NCBI GenBank assembly: GCA_043744255.1
Contig: JAYTVA010000049.1
Span: forward strand, 1 to 64,000
Reading direction: 5' to 3'
Length of the DNA stretch: 64,000 nt
Origin: UKL13-2 sp043744255
GTDB lineage: Bacteria > Pseudomonadota > Gammaproteobacteria > Burkholderiales > Usitatibacteraceae
Shown: positions 16,587 to 26,110 of the stretch, piece by piece
Numbering within the stretch: the first letter of the stretch is position 1
Layout of the letters: the number at the start of each line of letters is the position of its first letter
Made by a program: the position numbers and the translations under genes
Notes under the pieces: generated by a model
The model's database searches: none
Told to the model about the DNA's origin: nothing
Seen by the model: the letters and a program-made list of their open reading frames with translations, nothing else

Positions 16587-18194
16587 ATGGACGCGCTGGC
16601 ATGTGCACCGGCCTCGATCTGGAGTGAAGAAGCATTTCGGCAGCGCGTTGATGCCCTTAACGGACAGCCGCACGCGACGACCGAATTAATCGCCCTGTTG
16701 CACGAGCGTCATCCGGGGTACGCGCAGCGTAGCGCTGGTGCGATTGCGCGCATGCGCGGTTGGGTACTGTTGACGCTCGCGAACCAGCAATTGCCTGCTG
16801 ACGCGCATATCTACGTTTTGGAAGAACTCGATAACGGGCGTCACGCATACTTGGTCGCCGCAGCCGCGCGCGCGCTGCAAAGCTCAGCGTCGCCACACCC
16901 CGCGATGGCAACGTTTCTCATGCGCGCGATCACCAACATTCGCGATCACGACGATCTCGTTGACCTCACTCAGTATGGCGGGGTCGGCGATTCACCAACG
17001 GCCACCACCGCGTTCGCCGAACTTCTGGCGGCGCTGCGCTGGTTGGGCGCCGCAGCGGCCCCGGCGTTGGTCGATCTAAACGAAATGGCGCAAGACCCGA
17101 CACGGCGATTCTCGCCCGCGCAACGCCAGAACATCGACAACACCATTGCCTGCATCAAGGCGGCAGGGGGCGCAGTTACCGACTGCTGCGCGCTGCCGAG
17201 CTGGCTGGTCGATGCGCGGCGCGTCATCACTGGTGCGCCAGCCAATCTCGGTAGTATTGAGTTTGAAGATCAGGAGGGCAGGCGGGTTGCCTTCGACGAA
17301 TTTTTCAACGGTCAGCCTGCGGTCGTGGTGTTTTTCTATTCACGGTGCGACAACCCACAAAAATGTTCATTGACGGTCACCAAGCTCGCCCGCGTGCAAA
17401 CAATTCTTGCGGCGGAAAAGTGCGTTGGCCGCATACGCACCGCTGCCATTACCTACGACCCGGGCTACGACACAGCGGATCGATTGCTTGCCTACGCAAA
17501 CAGTCGTGGCGTCCAGCTCGATGCGGATAATCGCATGCTGCGCGCAACCGCCGGTATGGATGCGCTGCACCAACACTTCCAGCTCGGCGTGAGTTTTATC
17601 GGCTCACTCGTGAATCGGCACCGAGTCGAAGCATTTATTGTTGGCGCGGATGGCACCGTCAAGGCGCGCTTTACGCGTATCGGCTGGGATGAATCGATAC
17701 TTGCGGCTCAAGTGATGGCCATCCTACGTGAGCCCACGCAAACAGTGGTTACCGCATCGGTGCATGACAAAACATCGCGCGCGTCAAACACGTCGTCGAT
17801 TGCCGTTAACAGTGGCACCCGTTGCAAAGCGACAACTGGGCCATTGCTTTCGCTCGCGCTCGCACTGTTTCCAAAATGTCCGCTGTGTGGTGCCACCTAC
17901 CTGAGCCTGTCGGGAATTATTGCCATGCCACAACTGCCGGCGTTCTATTGGCTGTTCCCGCTCATGCTGGCGTTGGTCATCGTGAATTTGGGAAGCATCT
18001 GGTATCAGGCGCATCGGCGGCGGCGCTACCTGTCGTTCGTTATCGCCGCACTTGGCACCGCACTGCTCGTTGGTCCAGGACTTGCGCTGGAAATACCCTA
18101 TGCGCTTGGCGCAGGCATCGCCTTGGTCATGGCAGGCTCGCTCATTGGCATCACACAAATGGAAAAGCCATTCGCAAACGTGCGAAGCATCTGA
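16587..18194 (+). CDS. HEAT-like / SCO1-thioredoxin-like / membrane protein
   Basis: 535 residues from the ATG at 16587 (GCGAGG upstream); a GTG at 16515 would add 24 residues. Residues 1-220 are helical and HEAT-like. Residues about 225-400 match the SCO/SenC thioredoxin-like fold: AVVVFFYSRCDNPQKCSLTV with Cys254 and Cys260, so the usual CxxxC copper motif is replaced by a CX5C variant, and later FIVGADGTVKARFTRIGWD. Residues from about 417 form four membrane helices preceded by FPKCPLCGATY, a CPxC motif. SCO proteins deliver copper or act as thiol reductants; with the tyrosinase upstream, copper handling is a reasonable inference. The gap to the HEAT-like gene is 172 bp, so co-transcription is possible but not shown. 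Confidence 0.78.
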   Translation: MDALACAPASIWSEEAFRQRVDALNGQPHATTELIALLHERHPGYAQRSAGAIARMRGWVLLTLANQQLPADAHIYVLEELDNGRHAYLVAAAARALQSSASPHPAMATFLMRAITNIRDHDDLVDLTQYGGVGDSPTATTAFAELLAALRWLGAAAAPALVDLNEMAQDPTRRFSPAQRQNIDNTIACIKAAGGAVTDCCALPSWLVDARRVITGAPANLGSIEFEDQEGRRVAFDEFFNGQPAVVVFFYSRCDNPQKCSLTVTKLARVQTILAAEKCVGRIRTAAITYDPGYDTADRLLAYANSRGVQLDADNRMLRATAGMDALHQHFQLGVSFIGSLVNRHRVEAFIVGADGTVKARFTRIGWDESILAAQVMAILREPTQTVVTASVHDKTSRASNTSSIAVNSGTRCKATTGPLLSLALALFPKCPLCGATYLSLSGIIAMPQLPAFYWLFPLMLALVIVNLGSIWYQAHRRRRYLSFVIAALGTALLVGPGLALEIPYALGAGIALVMAGSLIGITQMEKPFANVRSI

Positions 18195-18293
18195 CTTCCA
18201 CAGCCCATGTCGGTTAGCTGCGCACGTCGACCTACCGTCGTTGCGGTTAGGTCTCGTCCTCAGCAGTCAACCTATCACCGGCGATCGAATCAA

Positions 18294-18330
18294 TGATCCC
18301 CAGGGTCGCGGTATAGGCAGTACCGCGAAC
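18294..18330 (+). promoter_or_regulatory. GTATTGC-type intergenic element, copy E (degenerate)
   Basis: TGATCCCCAGGGTCGCGG, then TATAGGCAGTACCGCGAA. The ATCGCGGTAT part of the element appears as GTCGCGGTAT and in inverse as ATACCGCGA-like GTACCGCGA. It lies about 230 bases before the PASTA gene in the 366-bp gap 18195-18560, which otherwise shows nothing gene-like. Confidence 0.45.
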
Positions 18331-18560
18331 ACGGGATTGTGCGATTTACATCTGGGGGATAAGCTTGTTTCATTGCCAATCGTGAAAAGTGGTTTCTGGC
18401 GTGCGCGCTTGACTTTTGTGTGCCTGCCACCGGTTCTGATCGATTGGTTTGCGTCGCGAGAAAACTTGCCACGAGAAGAAAATCCATTGCAGTTGATTGC
18501 TTTCATTTTTGTGTGAGAACAACAGGGAACGTAGCGAACTTTTTCCACCGACATAGCGCC

Positions 18561-20972
18561 ATGTGCCTCCGCGTCCTGAAGCGCCTCGTAGCGATTGCCG
18601 TTTCGACAATGGCGGGCGTCTTTTTGTTTGTGCTGGGCACACCGGTTGGCGCGGTCGATGAGTTCGCTACGCCGCCGCCAAAAGCGAAGGTGATCCTCAA
18701 GGAAAGCGCGGTGCTGGCGGTGCCGCACACGCCACACGCCGCGATCGTAGCGCTACCGCGCGTACCCAACGTGATCGGCAAACCCCTGCAAGACGCCAGA
18801 ACCCTGTTGAGCCAACGCGGGCTGGTCATCGGCAGTGTTCAGGTATTGGACAATTCCGCAGCTGCGCCGGGCACTGTCCTGCGACAGCTGCCTGCGGCAA
18901 ATGCCGGGTTGCCTGCGGATCGCAAAGTGGCGCTGTGGGTGAACGGCAAAACCAAGGCTGGGACTGGCGCGGGTGGCTCGACGAGCGATGGGCCGCCTGC
19001 GGACACCACGCGAGTTGTGCCCAACGTGATCGGACAAACCGTTGCGTCGGGGAGGATGAACCTGCGCGAGCGTTCGCTTGTCGCAAATGAAACAATCGTC
19101 AATAGCGACAGGCCGCGCGGGGTGATCGTGGCGCAAAATCCGTCGGCACAAACGAGAGTGCCGGTTGCTTCGACCGTCTCGCTGTCCGTGTCGGATGGCC
19201 TCAAGCAGCAACCACTACCCCCGCCGCCACCGGTGGCCAGGATCCCAAATGTGGTCGGGCTGAACGTTGACCAGGCGCTGAGCACACTGAGGGAAGCGAA
19301 GCTTAGGCTTGGCGCTCGCTCGCCGAAAATCTCGACCGACACGCCGGGCAGGGTGATCGAACAATATCCGGCAGCGAACCAGCCGGTCGGTAACACGGAA
19401 GTGGTGAACGTGGTTGTCGCAGTCACCGGGCCGACACCGCTGCCAATCCCAGGGTCCACCATTCCTCAGGCGTCAGTGCCGCCGTTGCGCGGCCTGACGA
19501 TCAGTCAGGCAGGCGCGAACGTTAAGGCAGTTGGCCTAAATTTTGTGGGTTCCAGCGGCTATGAGGTGTCAAGCCAAAGCAGGGACACGGTGCTGCGACA
19601 AACGCCGCCCGCCGGGGTGGTGGTGCCACGTAGCACCGCGGTGCGAGTGTGGCTCTCCGACGGTTCGCGGGTCATGGTTCCCGCCGTGGTCGGAAAATCT
19701 GCTGAGGCAGCGGTCGCGACGCTGCAACAAAATGGCTTGGTGCAGGGCAACCGTACTGAAACCGATTCATCCGCACCGGCCGGGCAGGTGTTGGGCCAAA
19801 CTCCGCTCGCGAATACGGAGGTGGCGCGCGGCACGGCAGTCGGTTTGGTGGTGGCTCGGCAGTTGTCGGTCGTACCAAATCTTGTCGGTCAGTCGCTGGA
19901 GCAAGCGCGAGCGTTGCTGGGCGACAGGAAACTCGCGCTGGGCGCACAAAAAACGCAAGCGGCAGTGGCACCTAAAAACCAAGTACTGAGCCAGCAACCG
20001 TCGGCTGGCGCTTCCGTAGTTCCGCTCAGCAGTGTTGAGGTCACACTATCCGACGCCTCCTTAGTCAGCGTGCCTCCGCTTGAAAAAAGGCCTGCGAGCC
20101 AGGCTGGTGACGCGCTTACGCTAGTCGGGTTGCGGCTTGGCACGATTACCGAGAAAGAATCGGCGGGCAAGCCCGGCACCGTATTGCAACAAGATCCAAA
20201 GGCCGCAACGGTGGTTGCGCGCGGCACCACAGTGCAAATCTGGGTTGCAAAAGAACCACTCGTGCCGGTACCAACGGTGGTTGGTCGATTAAAGCAGGAA
20301 GCCGAGCAAGCCCTGAAATCGGCGCGCTTGAATGCGGGGACGGTGAGTACTACTGCTTCATCTCAACGTCGCGATGAAGTATTGTCGCAAGCGCCCGCTG
20401 CTGGCACGGCGGTAGCACCGCGCAGTAACGTGGCCCTCACTGTGTCTGACGGCACGCTGGTAATTGTGCCCAATCTGTTTGGCCGCTCCGACATCGAAGC
20501 GAAGCGCCTGCTGGGCGATGCGGGGTTGGCGCCAGGGCCAGTGACGCTGCGCGATTCGTGGGAAGAGTCTAGCGCGGTCGAAGCGCAGGACGCGGCACCG
20601 GGCAGCGAGCGTCTGCGCGGTTCACAGGTGGCGTTTACCGTACGGCAACACTCGACGTGGCCAGCCTTGGTTCACGCGGTAGAAAATAATATGGGGACAT
20701 CACTGCTGGCGGTGCTGGTAGCAGGCATCGTCGGCGGCCTCGGCGTGAAGCGGTTTAACACACGGACGTCGGCCACGCTACCCGCGCCGCCCTCACTGCC
20801 CAGCAACTTCGCGATAGTGCCGCACTTCAGTGTTGCCGAGACCGAGGCCAGCGTGCAACGCACCCCCGGCTCGGATGGGCCGACGGTCAGTATCAACACC
20901 AGTTGGGCGAGCGGCCCGTCCGCCGTGCTCGCGGAAAACCTGATTGAATCTGTGGAGGTGAAAAAATCATGA
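18561..20972 (+). CDS. Exported protein with nine PASTA repeats and C-terminal membrane anchor
   Basis: 803 residues from the ATG at 18561, chosen because it starts a signal sequence (VLKRLVAIAVSTMAGVFLFV); the frame is open 47 codons upstream. Nine PASTA domains follow in a row from about residue 70 to 700, each beginning with a VPN(V/L)xG-type turn and ending in a V(S/W)xSDG-type strand (for example RVPNVIGKPLQDARTLLSQR, VVPNLVGQSLEQARALLG, VIVPNLFGRSDIEAKRLLG). A membrane helix lies at about 712-730 (SLLAVLVAGIVGGLGV), with a short C-terminal tail. PASTA domains normally bind peptidoglycan fragments or beta-lactams on Ser/Thr kinases and PBPs; here no kinase or PBP domain is attached. Its stop overlaps the next start as ATGA. 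Confidence 0.9.
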   Translation: MCLRVLKRLVAIAVSTMAGVFLFVLGTPVGAVDEFATPPPKAKVILKESAVLAVPHTPHAAIVALPRVPNVIGKPLQDARTLLSQRGLVIGSVQVLDNSAAAPGTVLRQLPAANAGLPADRKVALWVNGKTKAGTGAGGSTSDGPPADTTRVVPNVIGQTVASGRMNLRERSLVANETIVNSDRPRGVIVAQNPSAQTRVPVASTVSLSVSDGLKQQPLPPPPPVARIPNVVGLNVDQALSTLREAKLRLGARSPKISTDTPGRVIEQYPAANQPVGNTEVVNVVVAVTGPTPLPIPGSTIPQASVPPLRGLTISQAGANVKAVGLNFVGSSGYEVSSQSRDTVLRQTPPAGVVVPRSTAVRVWLSDGSRVMVPAVVGKSAEAAVATLQQNGLVQGNRTETDSSAPAGQVLGQTPLANTEVARGTAVGLVVARQLSVVPNLVGQSLEQARALLGDRKLALGAQKTQAAVAPKNQVLSQQPSAGASVVPLSSVEVTLSDASLVSVPPLEKRPASQAGDALTLVGLRLGTITEKESAGKPGTVLQQDPKAATVVARGTTVQIWVAKEPLVPVPTVVGRLKQEAEQALKSARLNAGTVSTTASSQRRDEVLSQAPAAGTAVAPRSNVALTVSDGTLVIVPNLFGRSDIEAKRLLGDAGLAPGPVTLRDSWEESSAVEAQDAAPGSERLRGSQVAFTVRQHSTWPALVHAVENNMGTSLLAVLVAGIVGGLGVKRFNTRTSATLPAPPSLPSNFAIVPHFSVAETEASVQRTPGSDGPTVSINTSWASGPSAVLAENLIESVEVKKS

Positions 20973-21538
20973 GCGATGACGGCGTAAAAATTATTGACCT
21001 GCTGCCCAACGGCGTGGGCGATGTGGGTGGCGTGGCGAAACAGGAAATCGAGGCCAGTTCCAACACCGCGACCACCGGACAGTTGGCGTGGAATTTGGTC
21101 AAGGATAGCGCAGCCGAAAAACTAAAAGAGGCACTGAATTTTGATGTGATCGAGGTGTTTGCCACGGGCTGGAGCAAAGTCGATGCACTCAGGGAATATG
21201 TCGACGCAAAAAAACATCCGCCTGACGAAGTGTCGATCGTGCATCTGGGCAATCACGAGCTGGTGTCGAAAAACTATCCACAAATCGAGGTGAAAATTTC
21301 CGGGCAAAAGGTGTGCTCGCTACGCTTCGAGCTAGACCTCAACGCCGTGTTCAAAACCGCGTCGCTGACCATCCGCGACGGCAAGATATGGTCGATTGCC
21401 TGCGGCGAATGCTCAGCCAAAGCGGTACTGAAATATGGTGCTGCAAAACTGGCGCAGGAGGAGACGCCAAAGGTCAAGTTTCCACTCAAGATCGACCTGA
21501 AAAATCCGATGCAAATCGCGCGTGCGCCAACTGGCTGA
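20969..21538 (+). CDS. Hypothetical protein coupled to PASTA protein
   Basis: 189 residues; the ATG overlaps the stop of the PASTA gene (ATGA), so the two are probably made together. The sequence contains an amphipathic N-terminal part (LAWNLVKDSAAEKLKEAL) and a beta-rich C-terminal half (IEVKISGQKVCSLRFELDLN, KTASLTIRDGKIWSIACGEC) with three cysteines. No signal peptide or membrane helix is seen. I do not recognise the family. The C-terminal half could be a small beta domain; the role is unknown. Confidence 0.82.
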   Translation: MSDDGVKIIDLLPNGVGDVGGVAKQEIEASSNTATTGQLAWNLVKDSAAEKLKEALNFDVIEVFATGWSKVDALREYVDAKKHPPDEVSIVHLGNHELVSKNYPQIEVKISGQKVCSLRFELDLNAVFKTASLTIRDGKIWSIACGECSAKAVLKYGAAKLAQEETPKVKFPLKIDLKNPMQIARAPTG

Positions 21539-21592
21539 CGGTCGTCGACGCTACCTTCACCGCACTCGGCAAACCAATCAAGGGAGGCCACC

Positions 21593-23203
21593 ATGCCCAA
21601 TAAAAACACGCCGTTCCATCCGATTATCTACGTTCGCGGCTACGCCATGACGCCGACGGAAATAGATGAAACCACCGCCGATCCCTTTTGCGGTTTCAAT
21701 CTCGGCTCGACGGTTTATCGCGCGGTACCCGACAAGGAAAGGCAGCCGCGAAAATACATTTTTGAGTCGCCCGTCGTTCGCCTCGCGTCAGACTTTCACT
21801 ACCAGGACGTGTACGAGGACGGCTACGATATCCTCGATGCGGAATGGGACATGGACCCCGACAACAAATTGAGTAGCCGTTCAATTATTGTCTTTCGTTA
21901 CTACGACGAAACGTCCCGCCTAGTGGGGTCGGGCAAAGCACAGCCGATCAGCACGTTTGCCACCAAACTTGGTGAGCTGATTGTTCGCGTCCGCGATCTG
22001 GTGTGCAATAACAAAGACAACGGTGTGACGCCGGATGGATTCCGCTGTTATCTCGTCGCGCATTCAATGGGCGGGCTGGTGTGCCGTGCGTTCCTGCAAA
22101 ATCCGGCGTTCGACCGCAAAACCAATGCGCGCCAGTACGTCGACAAGTTTTTTACCTATGCCACGCCGCATAACGGTATCGACATTGGCGGCGTCAATGT
22201 GCCGAGTTGGTTGGGCGCGGAAGATGTAAATAACTTCAGCCGCGACAACATGGCCAAATATTTGGACCTCGATGATGTCTACAAACGCACGAAACGCGTC
22301 GACTGGATTCCGGAAAGTCGGTTTCCATCGAAAAATATTTTTTGCATGGTGGGCACCAATCGAATGGATTACGAAGCAGCATTCGGGCTGTCCCGAACCT
22401 TCGTCGGCCACGGCAGTGACGGCCTGGTCAGAATCGAGAATGCGACCCTCTGTGGGCTAAAAGACAATGGACAGGCTGGTGATCCCTGTGCGAAAGCCTA
22501 CGCTTATCGCGCGCATTCCGGCTACTTCGGCATCGTCAATAGCGAAGAGGCGTTTCAGAATCTCGCGCGTTTTTTCTTCGGCGATGTCCGCGTTGATTTG
22601 TGGGTGGATGTCGATGCCATCCGGCTGCCTGCTGCTGTGCAAAAAGAGCAAGAAGCGGGCAAGACCGTCAACGCCCTGTATCAGTTCGAGGTGATCGCAT
22701 CGCCGCGTGGCAAGCTGTGGTATCTGACGCGGCGCACGTCTGAAGAAGATTCCGTCGCCTGTCTCTCGCATCAGGAATGGGTGGCCAACCCCACCAAGTG
22801 CCGCTCGCATTTTCTGTCGACCGTATTCCTCGCCAACCGCGCCAAAGTGAACCCGAGGCGGCGCACGCTCGCCTACAGCATGACGCTGGGCATTCGCGTG
22901 CCCGATTATGAAATTGATCGAAGGCTGTGGGTGAATGAGCACTACGAGGGCGGCTACCTTTATCGCGATGCCATCATCTTGGAAATGGTTCCGCCCAAGG
23001 ACGCCAGCACGAACTGGAAGATCAAGTACGCATGGCAAGGAACGGGGGTGAACCCAGCCGACACGGAGATTGACGCCAAGGCCATCAAAGGCGGAAAAAT
23101 TGAGGTGCGCGTTCCGTTCAAGAGTGAGGGTAATCCGGGAGTTGACGGGCAGCTTCGCTTCATCGTCTCTGCATGGAATGCTGACGCGCTGATGGATGAT
23201 TGA
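21593..23203 (+). CDS. Lipase-like alpha/beta hydrolase
   Basis: 536 residues, with AGGGAGG upstream of the ATG at 21593. The N-terminal IIYVRGYAM is the first strand with the oxyanion-type turn, and the nucleophile elbow is VAHSMGGLV with Ser158, followed by FFTYATPHNGIDIGG, typical of PGAP1/triacylglycerol-lipase-like hydrolases. His and Asp of the triad probably lie within 240-320 but I could not fix them. The C-terminal 200 residues form an extra beta-rich domain (LWVDVDAIRLPAAVQKEQEA, YQFEVIASPRGKLWYLTRRT). There is no signal peptide. It follows the hypothetical gene after 54 bases, so it belongs to the PASTA unit. Confidence 0.85.
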   Translation: MPNKNTPFHPIIYVRGYAMTPTEIDETTADPFCGFNLGSTVYRAVPDKERQPRKYIFESPVVRLASDFHYQDVYEDGYDILDAEWDMDPDNKLSSRSIIVFRYYDETSRLVGSGKAQPISTFATKLGELIVRVRDLVCNNKDNGVTPDGFRCYLVAHSMGGLVCRAFLQNPAFDRKTNARQYVDKFFTYATPHNGIDIGGVNVPSWLGAEDVNNFSRDNMAKYLDLDDVYKRTKRVDWIPESRFPSKNIFCMVGTNRMDYEAAFGLSRTFVGHGSDGLVRIENATLCGLKDNGQAGDPCAKAYAYRAHSGYFGIVNSEEAFQNLARFFFGDVRVDLWVDVDAIRLPAAVQKEQEAGKTVNALYQFEVIASPRGKLWYLTRRTSEEDSVACLSHQEWVANPTKCRSHFLSTVFLANRAKVNPRRRTLAYSMTLGIRVPDYEIDRRLWVNEHYEGGYLYRDAIILEMVPPKDASTNWKIKYAWQGTGVNPADTEIDAKAIKGGKIEVRVPFKSEGNPGVDGQLRFIVSAWNADALMDD

Positions 23204-23307
23204 GCTGGCTACCCGCGCCGTGGCGGAGACTGTTAGTCGCGGCTGCAACCCGAAAAAAATGGCGGGTGCGGCGCTCATAGAGAGCCGACCGCCGGTCAGT
23301 TTGCGGG

Positions 23308-23355
23308 TACCCCCTCCCTGATCGCGGGATGGGGCATCCCGCGATTGGAGTATTG
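23308..23355 (+). promoter_or_regulatory. GTATTGC-type intergenic element, copy F
   Basis: CCCCCTCCCTGATCGCGGGA followed by TGGGGCATCCCGCGATT and GGAGTATTGC. The right 26 bases are identical to copy B at 8585-8610. It lies about 174 bases before the cytochrome operon, in the 325-bp gap 23204-23528, in which no gene is seen. Confidence 0.7.
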
Positions 23356-23528
23356 CGGGCGTTGATTGAGAACGGTAACCTCGACGTGGAAGGAATCGTG
23401 ATCCAACCGCTATCTGCGTGGAAGCGGGATTTGTGTACCCTGGCCTGCGATTTTTTTGCATGATTGAAATTCTGCGGCATCAGCGACGGATTCAATAACC
23501 CCGATCAGCTCATTGTGGGAGTGCAAGC

Positions 23529-26093
23529 ATGAAGCGAACCATCATTACCATTGCCGCGATCACGGCTTTTGTCGTGGTCGGCTGGTGGCTGAAAATGGGA
23601 ACCGGCCCCAGCGTGTCTGCGGCGCAGGCGCAGGTGCTGAGTGACGCTCCAACCATCCAGCCTGCAACTGCCAGCCCGTCGAGCGCATACGTCGCGCCGG
23701 AGTTTTACGCCGGCGATGCCGGACTCACCGATGCCGAGCGCGCCGGGCGCCACATCTGGTATTTCGCGACCGCTGGCAATTCACGCTTTTATGGCTACAC
23801 CTTCCCGCAGCGCACCGGCGTGTTGATCGATTGGCATCGGGTGTTGCGTGCAGACCAACGCAATGACCGCTTCAAGGCATGGGGACTGATCAACGATCCA
23901 GGCTGTTGCATGCCGGGCTCGCGCGATTGCCCGGCGAAAAGTTTGGATGAAACCTATGGCTTTGAGTACTGCGTGGGCGACGACGTGTTGCTCAAGTACA
24001 TCGGTAAGCCGGGCTATCGCGACCCTGCTTGCGACTTCAAGGATGCCGCCCTCGATGCGCAGGATATTCATAGTAAGGATGGAAAGCTCGACCAGCGTCA
24101 CAACGCCTGCGATCTCGCGTTTGGCACATCTACCGGCGCGCTGGGGGTGCGCAAGTTTCCCAATCCGCGCTTCGACAAGGCCAGGTGGCTGAAGCTCAAC
24201 AGCAGCCCCGGGAGTTGGGACGGATACAACAAGAATTTGTCGAGCGAGCCAAAGAATTCCGATTCGCGCGTTTCCCATTTGGGTGATGGTTCCATCGAGC
24301 CACCGTTCTTGATTGGCACGTCTTGTGGTTCATGCCACATCGCGTTTGATCCGCTGCATCCGCCGGCCGATCCGGCCAATCCACAGTGGACAAATATCAA
24401 GGGCACCGTCGGCAACCAGTATTCGCGCATGTCGGAAATGCTCACCTCTGGCATGCCGGTCAACAGTCTGGAATGGCAGGTGTTCTCACACGCGCGCCCC
24501 GGCACTAACGATACCTCGGCCATCGCCACCGACCAGATCAACAATCCCGGCACCATCAACGCGCTGATCAATCTGGGCAAGCGACCGACATTCAAAAACG
24601 AAACCGTGTTGCGTTGGCGGAAAGTGACCGCGTGCACGGCGGGCGCTGCGGAGGAAACCTGCTGGTGCGAACCGGGCCGCGACGGAAAATGCTGGGAGAA
24701 AAAACTCGCGCAGGAGAGTGGCGTGCATCACATCTTGAAAGGCGGCGAAGACTCGATCGGCAAATTGGAGGCGGTGCAGCGCGTTTATATCAATATTGGG
24801 GTGTGCGCCGAGCAGTGCTGGGCAAACCACTTCAGCGATTTGCGACAGCTCGATCCGCAGCAGCGCAACTTCGGCCAGTCACCGCTTGATATTGGCCAAT
24901 GCCGCCGCGATTGTCCCAACTTCCGCGCGATCGAGGATCGCCTGCCGAACATCTTCGATTTTCTCGCCTCCAAGGAAGCGCACGCGACCGACTTGCAGGC
25001 GGCACGGGCCGTCGCGAGCGGCCGCACCACCTACAGCGAAAAAAATCTGGTTGCCGATCTGGAAAAAGATTTCGGCAGCGGCGCGGTGGAGCGTGGTCGC
25101 TTACTGTTCGCGGAGAATTGTGCGCGTTGCCACTCCAGCATTCCGGAATCGGTGGGGAACGAATTCAAGAACCGAGATTTCCGCAAAGTCGATGCGAACG
25201 GCATGCGCGAAGACTGGCTCGGCAATGATCAGCCGGTCAAAGCCACCGAGGTCGGCACCTATCGTTGTCGTGCACTGCATTCCAATCATATGGCCGGCCA
25301 CGTCTACGCCGAATACGGTTCCGAGACCATGCGTAAACAGGCACCCGACCCCAACATCGCCGAGCCGCACGAAGGTGGGCGCGGCTACTACCGCAATATC
25401 TCCCTGTTGAGTTTGTGGGCGCACGCGCCATTCATGCACAACAACTCAATCGGGCCAGAGCTGTGTGGCAAACCGAGCAACGCCGCGAATGATTTTTTCC
25501 GCCCGCGCTATGTCGATGTCAGCAACAGCAAATTGCCGCTGCTGCCTGCGGACAAACAGCCGGCCTGCTGGGCTTACGACCCGAGTGTGGACGGTCGCTT
25601 CAAACTCTATGTGGAGTCGATGCAGCAGCTGTTGAATCCTGATACGCGCGGCAAAAAAATTACCCGCTTTAATTTTCCGGTCGAGCTCGATTTTGGTCCC
25701 AAGCTTTGGGACGGTCGCGACGAGAAGCAAATCCTCGGCCTCAAGCTCGAAGTTCCGGCCGGCACCGCCGCAGGGACATTGGGTAATTTCCTGCACAAGC
25801 AATTCGTTAATGATTTGATCTTGGGGCACAAGGACCGTCCCGCGCTGGAGAAAAAGCTGGTGGCACAACTGGGCGGTGCCGAAGGGAAGGCACTGACGCA
25901 GGCGATGGCCGACACATTGGCAGCAATCGTTAAAGATCCCAACGGAATGGTTTCGGCGGTTGGCAAGCACCCGAAAATTCTTAACGCGTATAGCTCGTGC
26001 ACCGCAGACATAGAAAACGATGGTCATCGTTTCGGCGAGGGGCTGTCGGCAAACGACAAGAATGCGTTGATCGCGTTCCTAGCCACGATGTAG
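23529..26093 (+). CDS. Large exported di-haem cytochrome c
   Basis: 854 residues with GGGAG before the ATG at 23529. An N-terminal hydrophobic signal-anchor (IITIAAITAFVVVGWWL) sends it to the periplasm. Two c-type haem sites are present: CGSCH at 266-270 and CARCH at 531-535, 265 residues apart, plus many additional cysteines (CCMPGSRDC, CWCEPGRDGKCW, CAEQCW) that may form disulfides. RNISLLSLWAHAPFMHNNSI resembles the LWARAPYLHNGSVPTL block of the di-haem enzymes encoded downstream. This makes it a distant member of the MauG/CcP/RoxA superfamily rather than a simple electron carrier. It is the first gene of a five-gene operon (23529-31948). Confidence 0.85.
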   Translation: MKRTIITIAAITAFVVVGWWLKMGTGPSVSAAQAQVLSDAPTIQPATASPSSAYVAPEFYAGDAGLTDAERAGRHIWYFATAGNSRFYGYTFPQRTGVLIDWHRVLRADQRNDRFKAWGLINDPGCCMPGSRDCPAKSLDETYGFEYCVGDDVLLKYIGKPGYRDPACDFKDAALDAQDIHSKDGKLDQRHNACDLAFGTSTGALGVRKFPNPRFDKARWLKLNSSPGSWDGYNKNLSSEPKNSDSRVSHLGDGSIEPPFLIGTSCGSCHIAFDPLHPPADPANPQWTNIKGTVGNQYSRMSEMLTSGMPVNSLEWQVFSHARPGTNDTSAIATDQINNPGTINALINLGKRPTFKNETVLRWRKVTACTAGAAEETCWCEPGRDGKCWEKKLAQESGVHHILKGGEDSIGKLEAVQRVYINIGVCAEQCWANHFSDLRQLDPQQRNFGQSPLDIGQCRRDCPNFRAIEDRLPNIFDFLASKEAHATDLQAARAVASGRTTYSEKNLVADLEKDFGSGAVERGRLLFAENCARCHSSIPESVGNEFKNRDFRKVDANGMREDWLGNDQPVKATEVGTYRCRALHSNHMAGHVYAEYGSETMRKQAPDPNIAEPHEGGRGYYRNISLLSLWAHAPFMHNNSIGPELCGKPSNAANDFFRPRYVDVSNSKLPLLPADKQPACWAYDPSVDGRFKLYVESMQQLLNPDTRGKKITRFNFPVELDFGPKLWDGRDEKQILGLKLEVPAGTAAGTLGNFLHKQFVNDLILGHKDRPALEKKLVAQLGGAEGKALTQAMADTLAAIVKDPNGMVSAVGKHPKILNAYSSCTADIENDGHRFGEGLSANDKNALIAFLATM

Positions 26094-26110
26094 AGCCCTG
26101 AGGAGCCATC

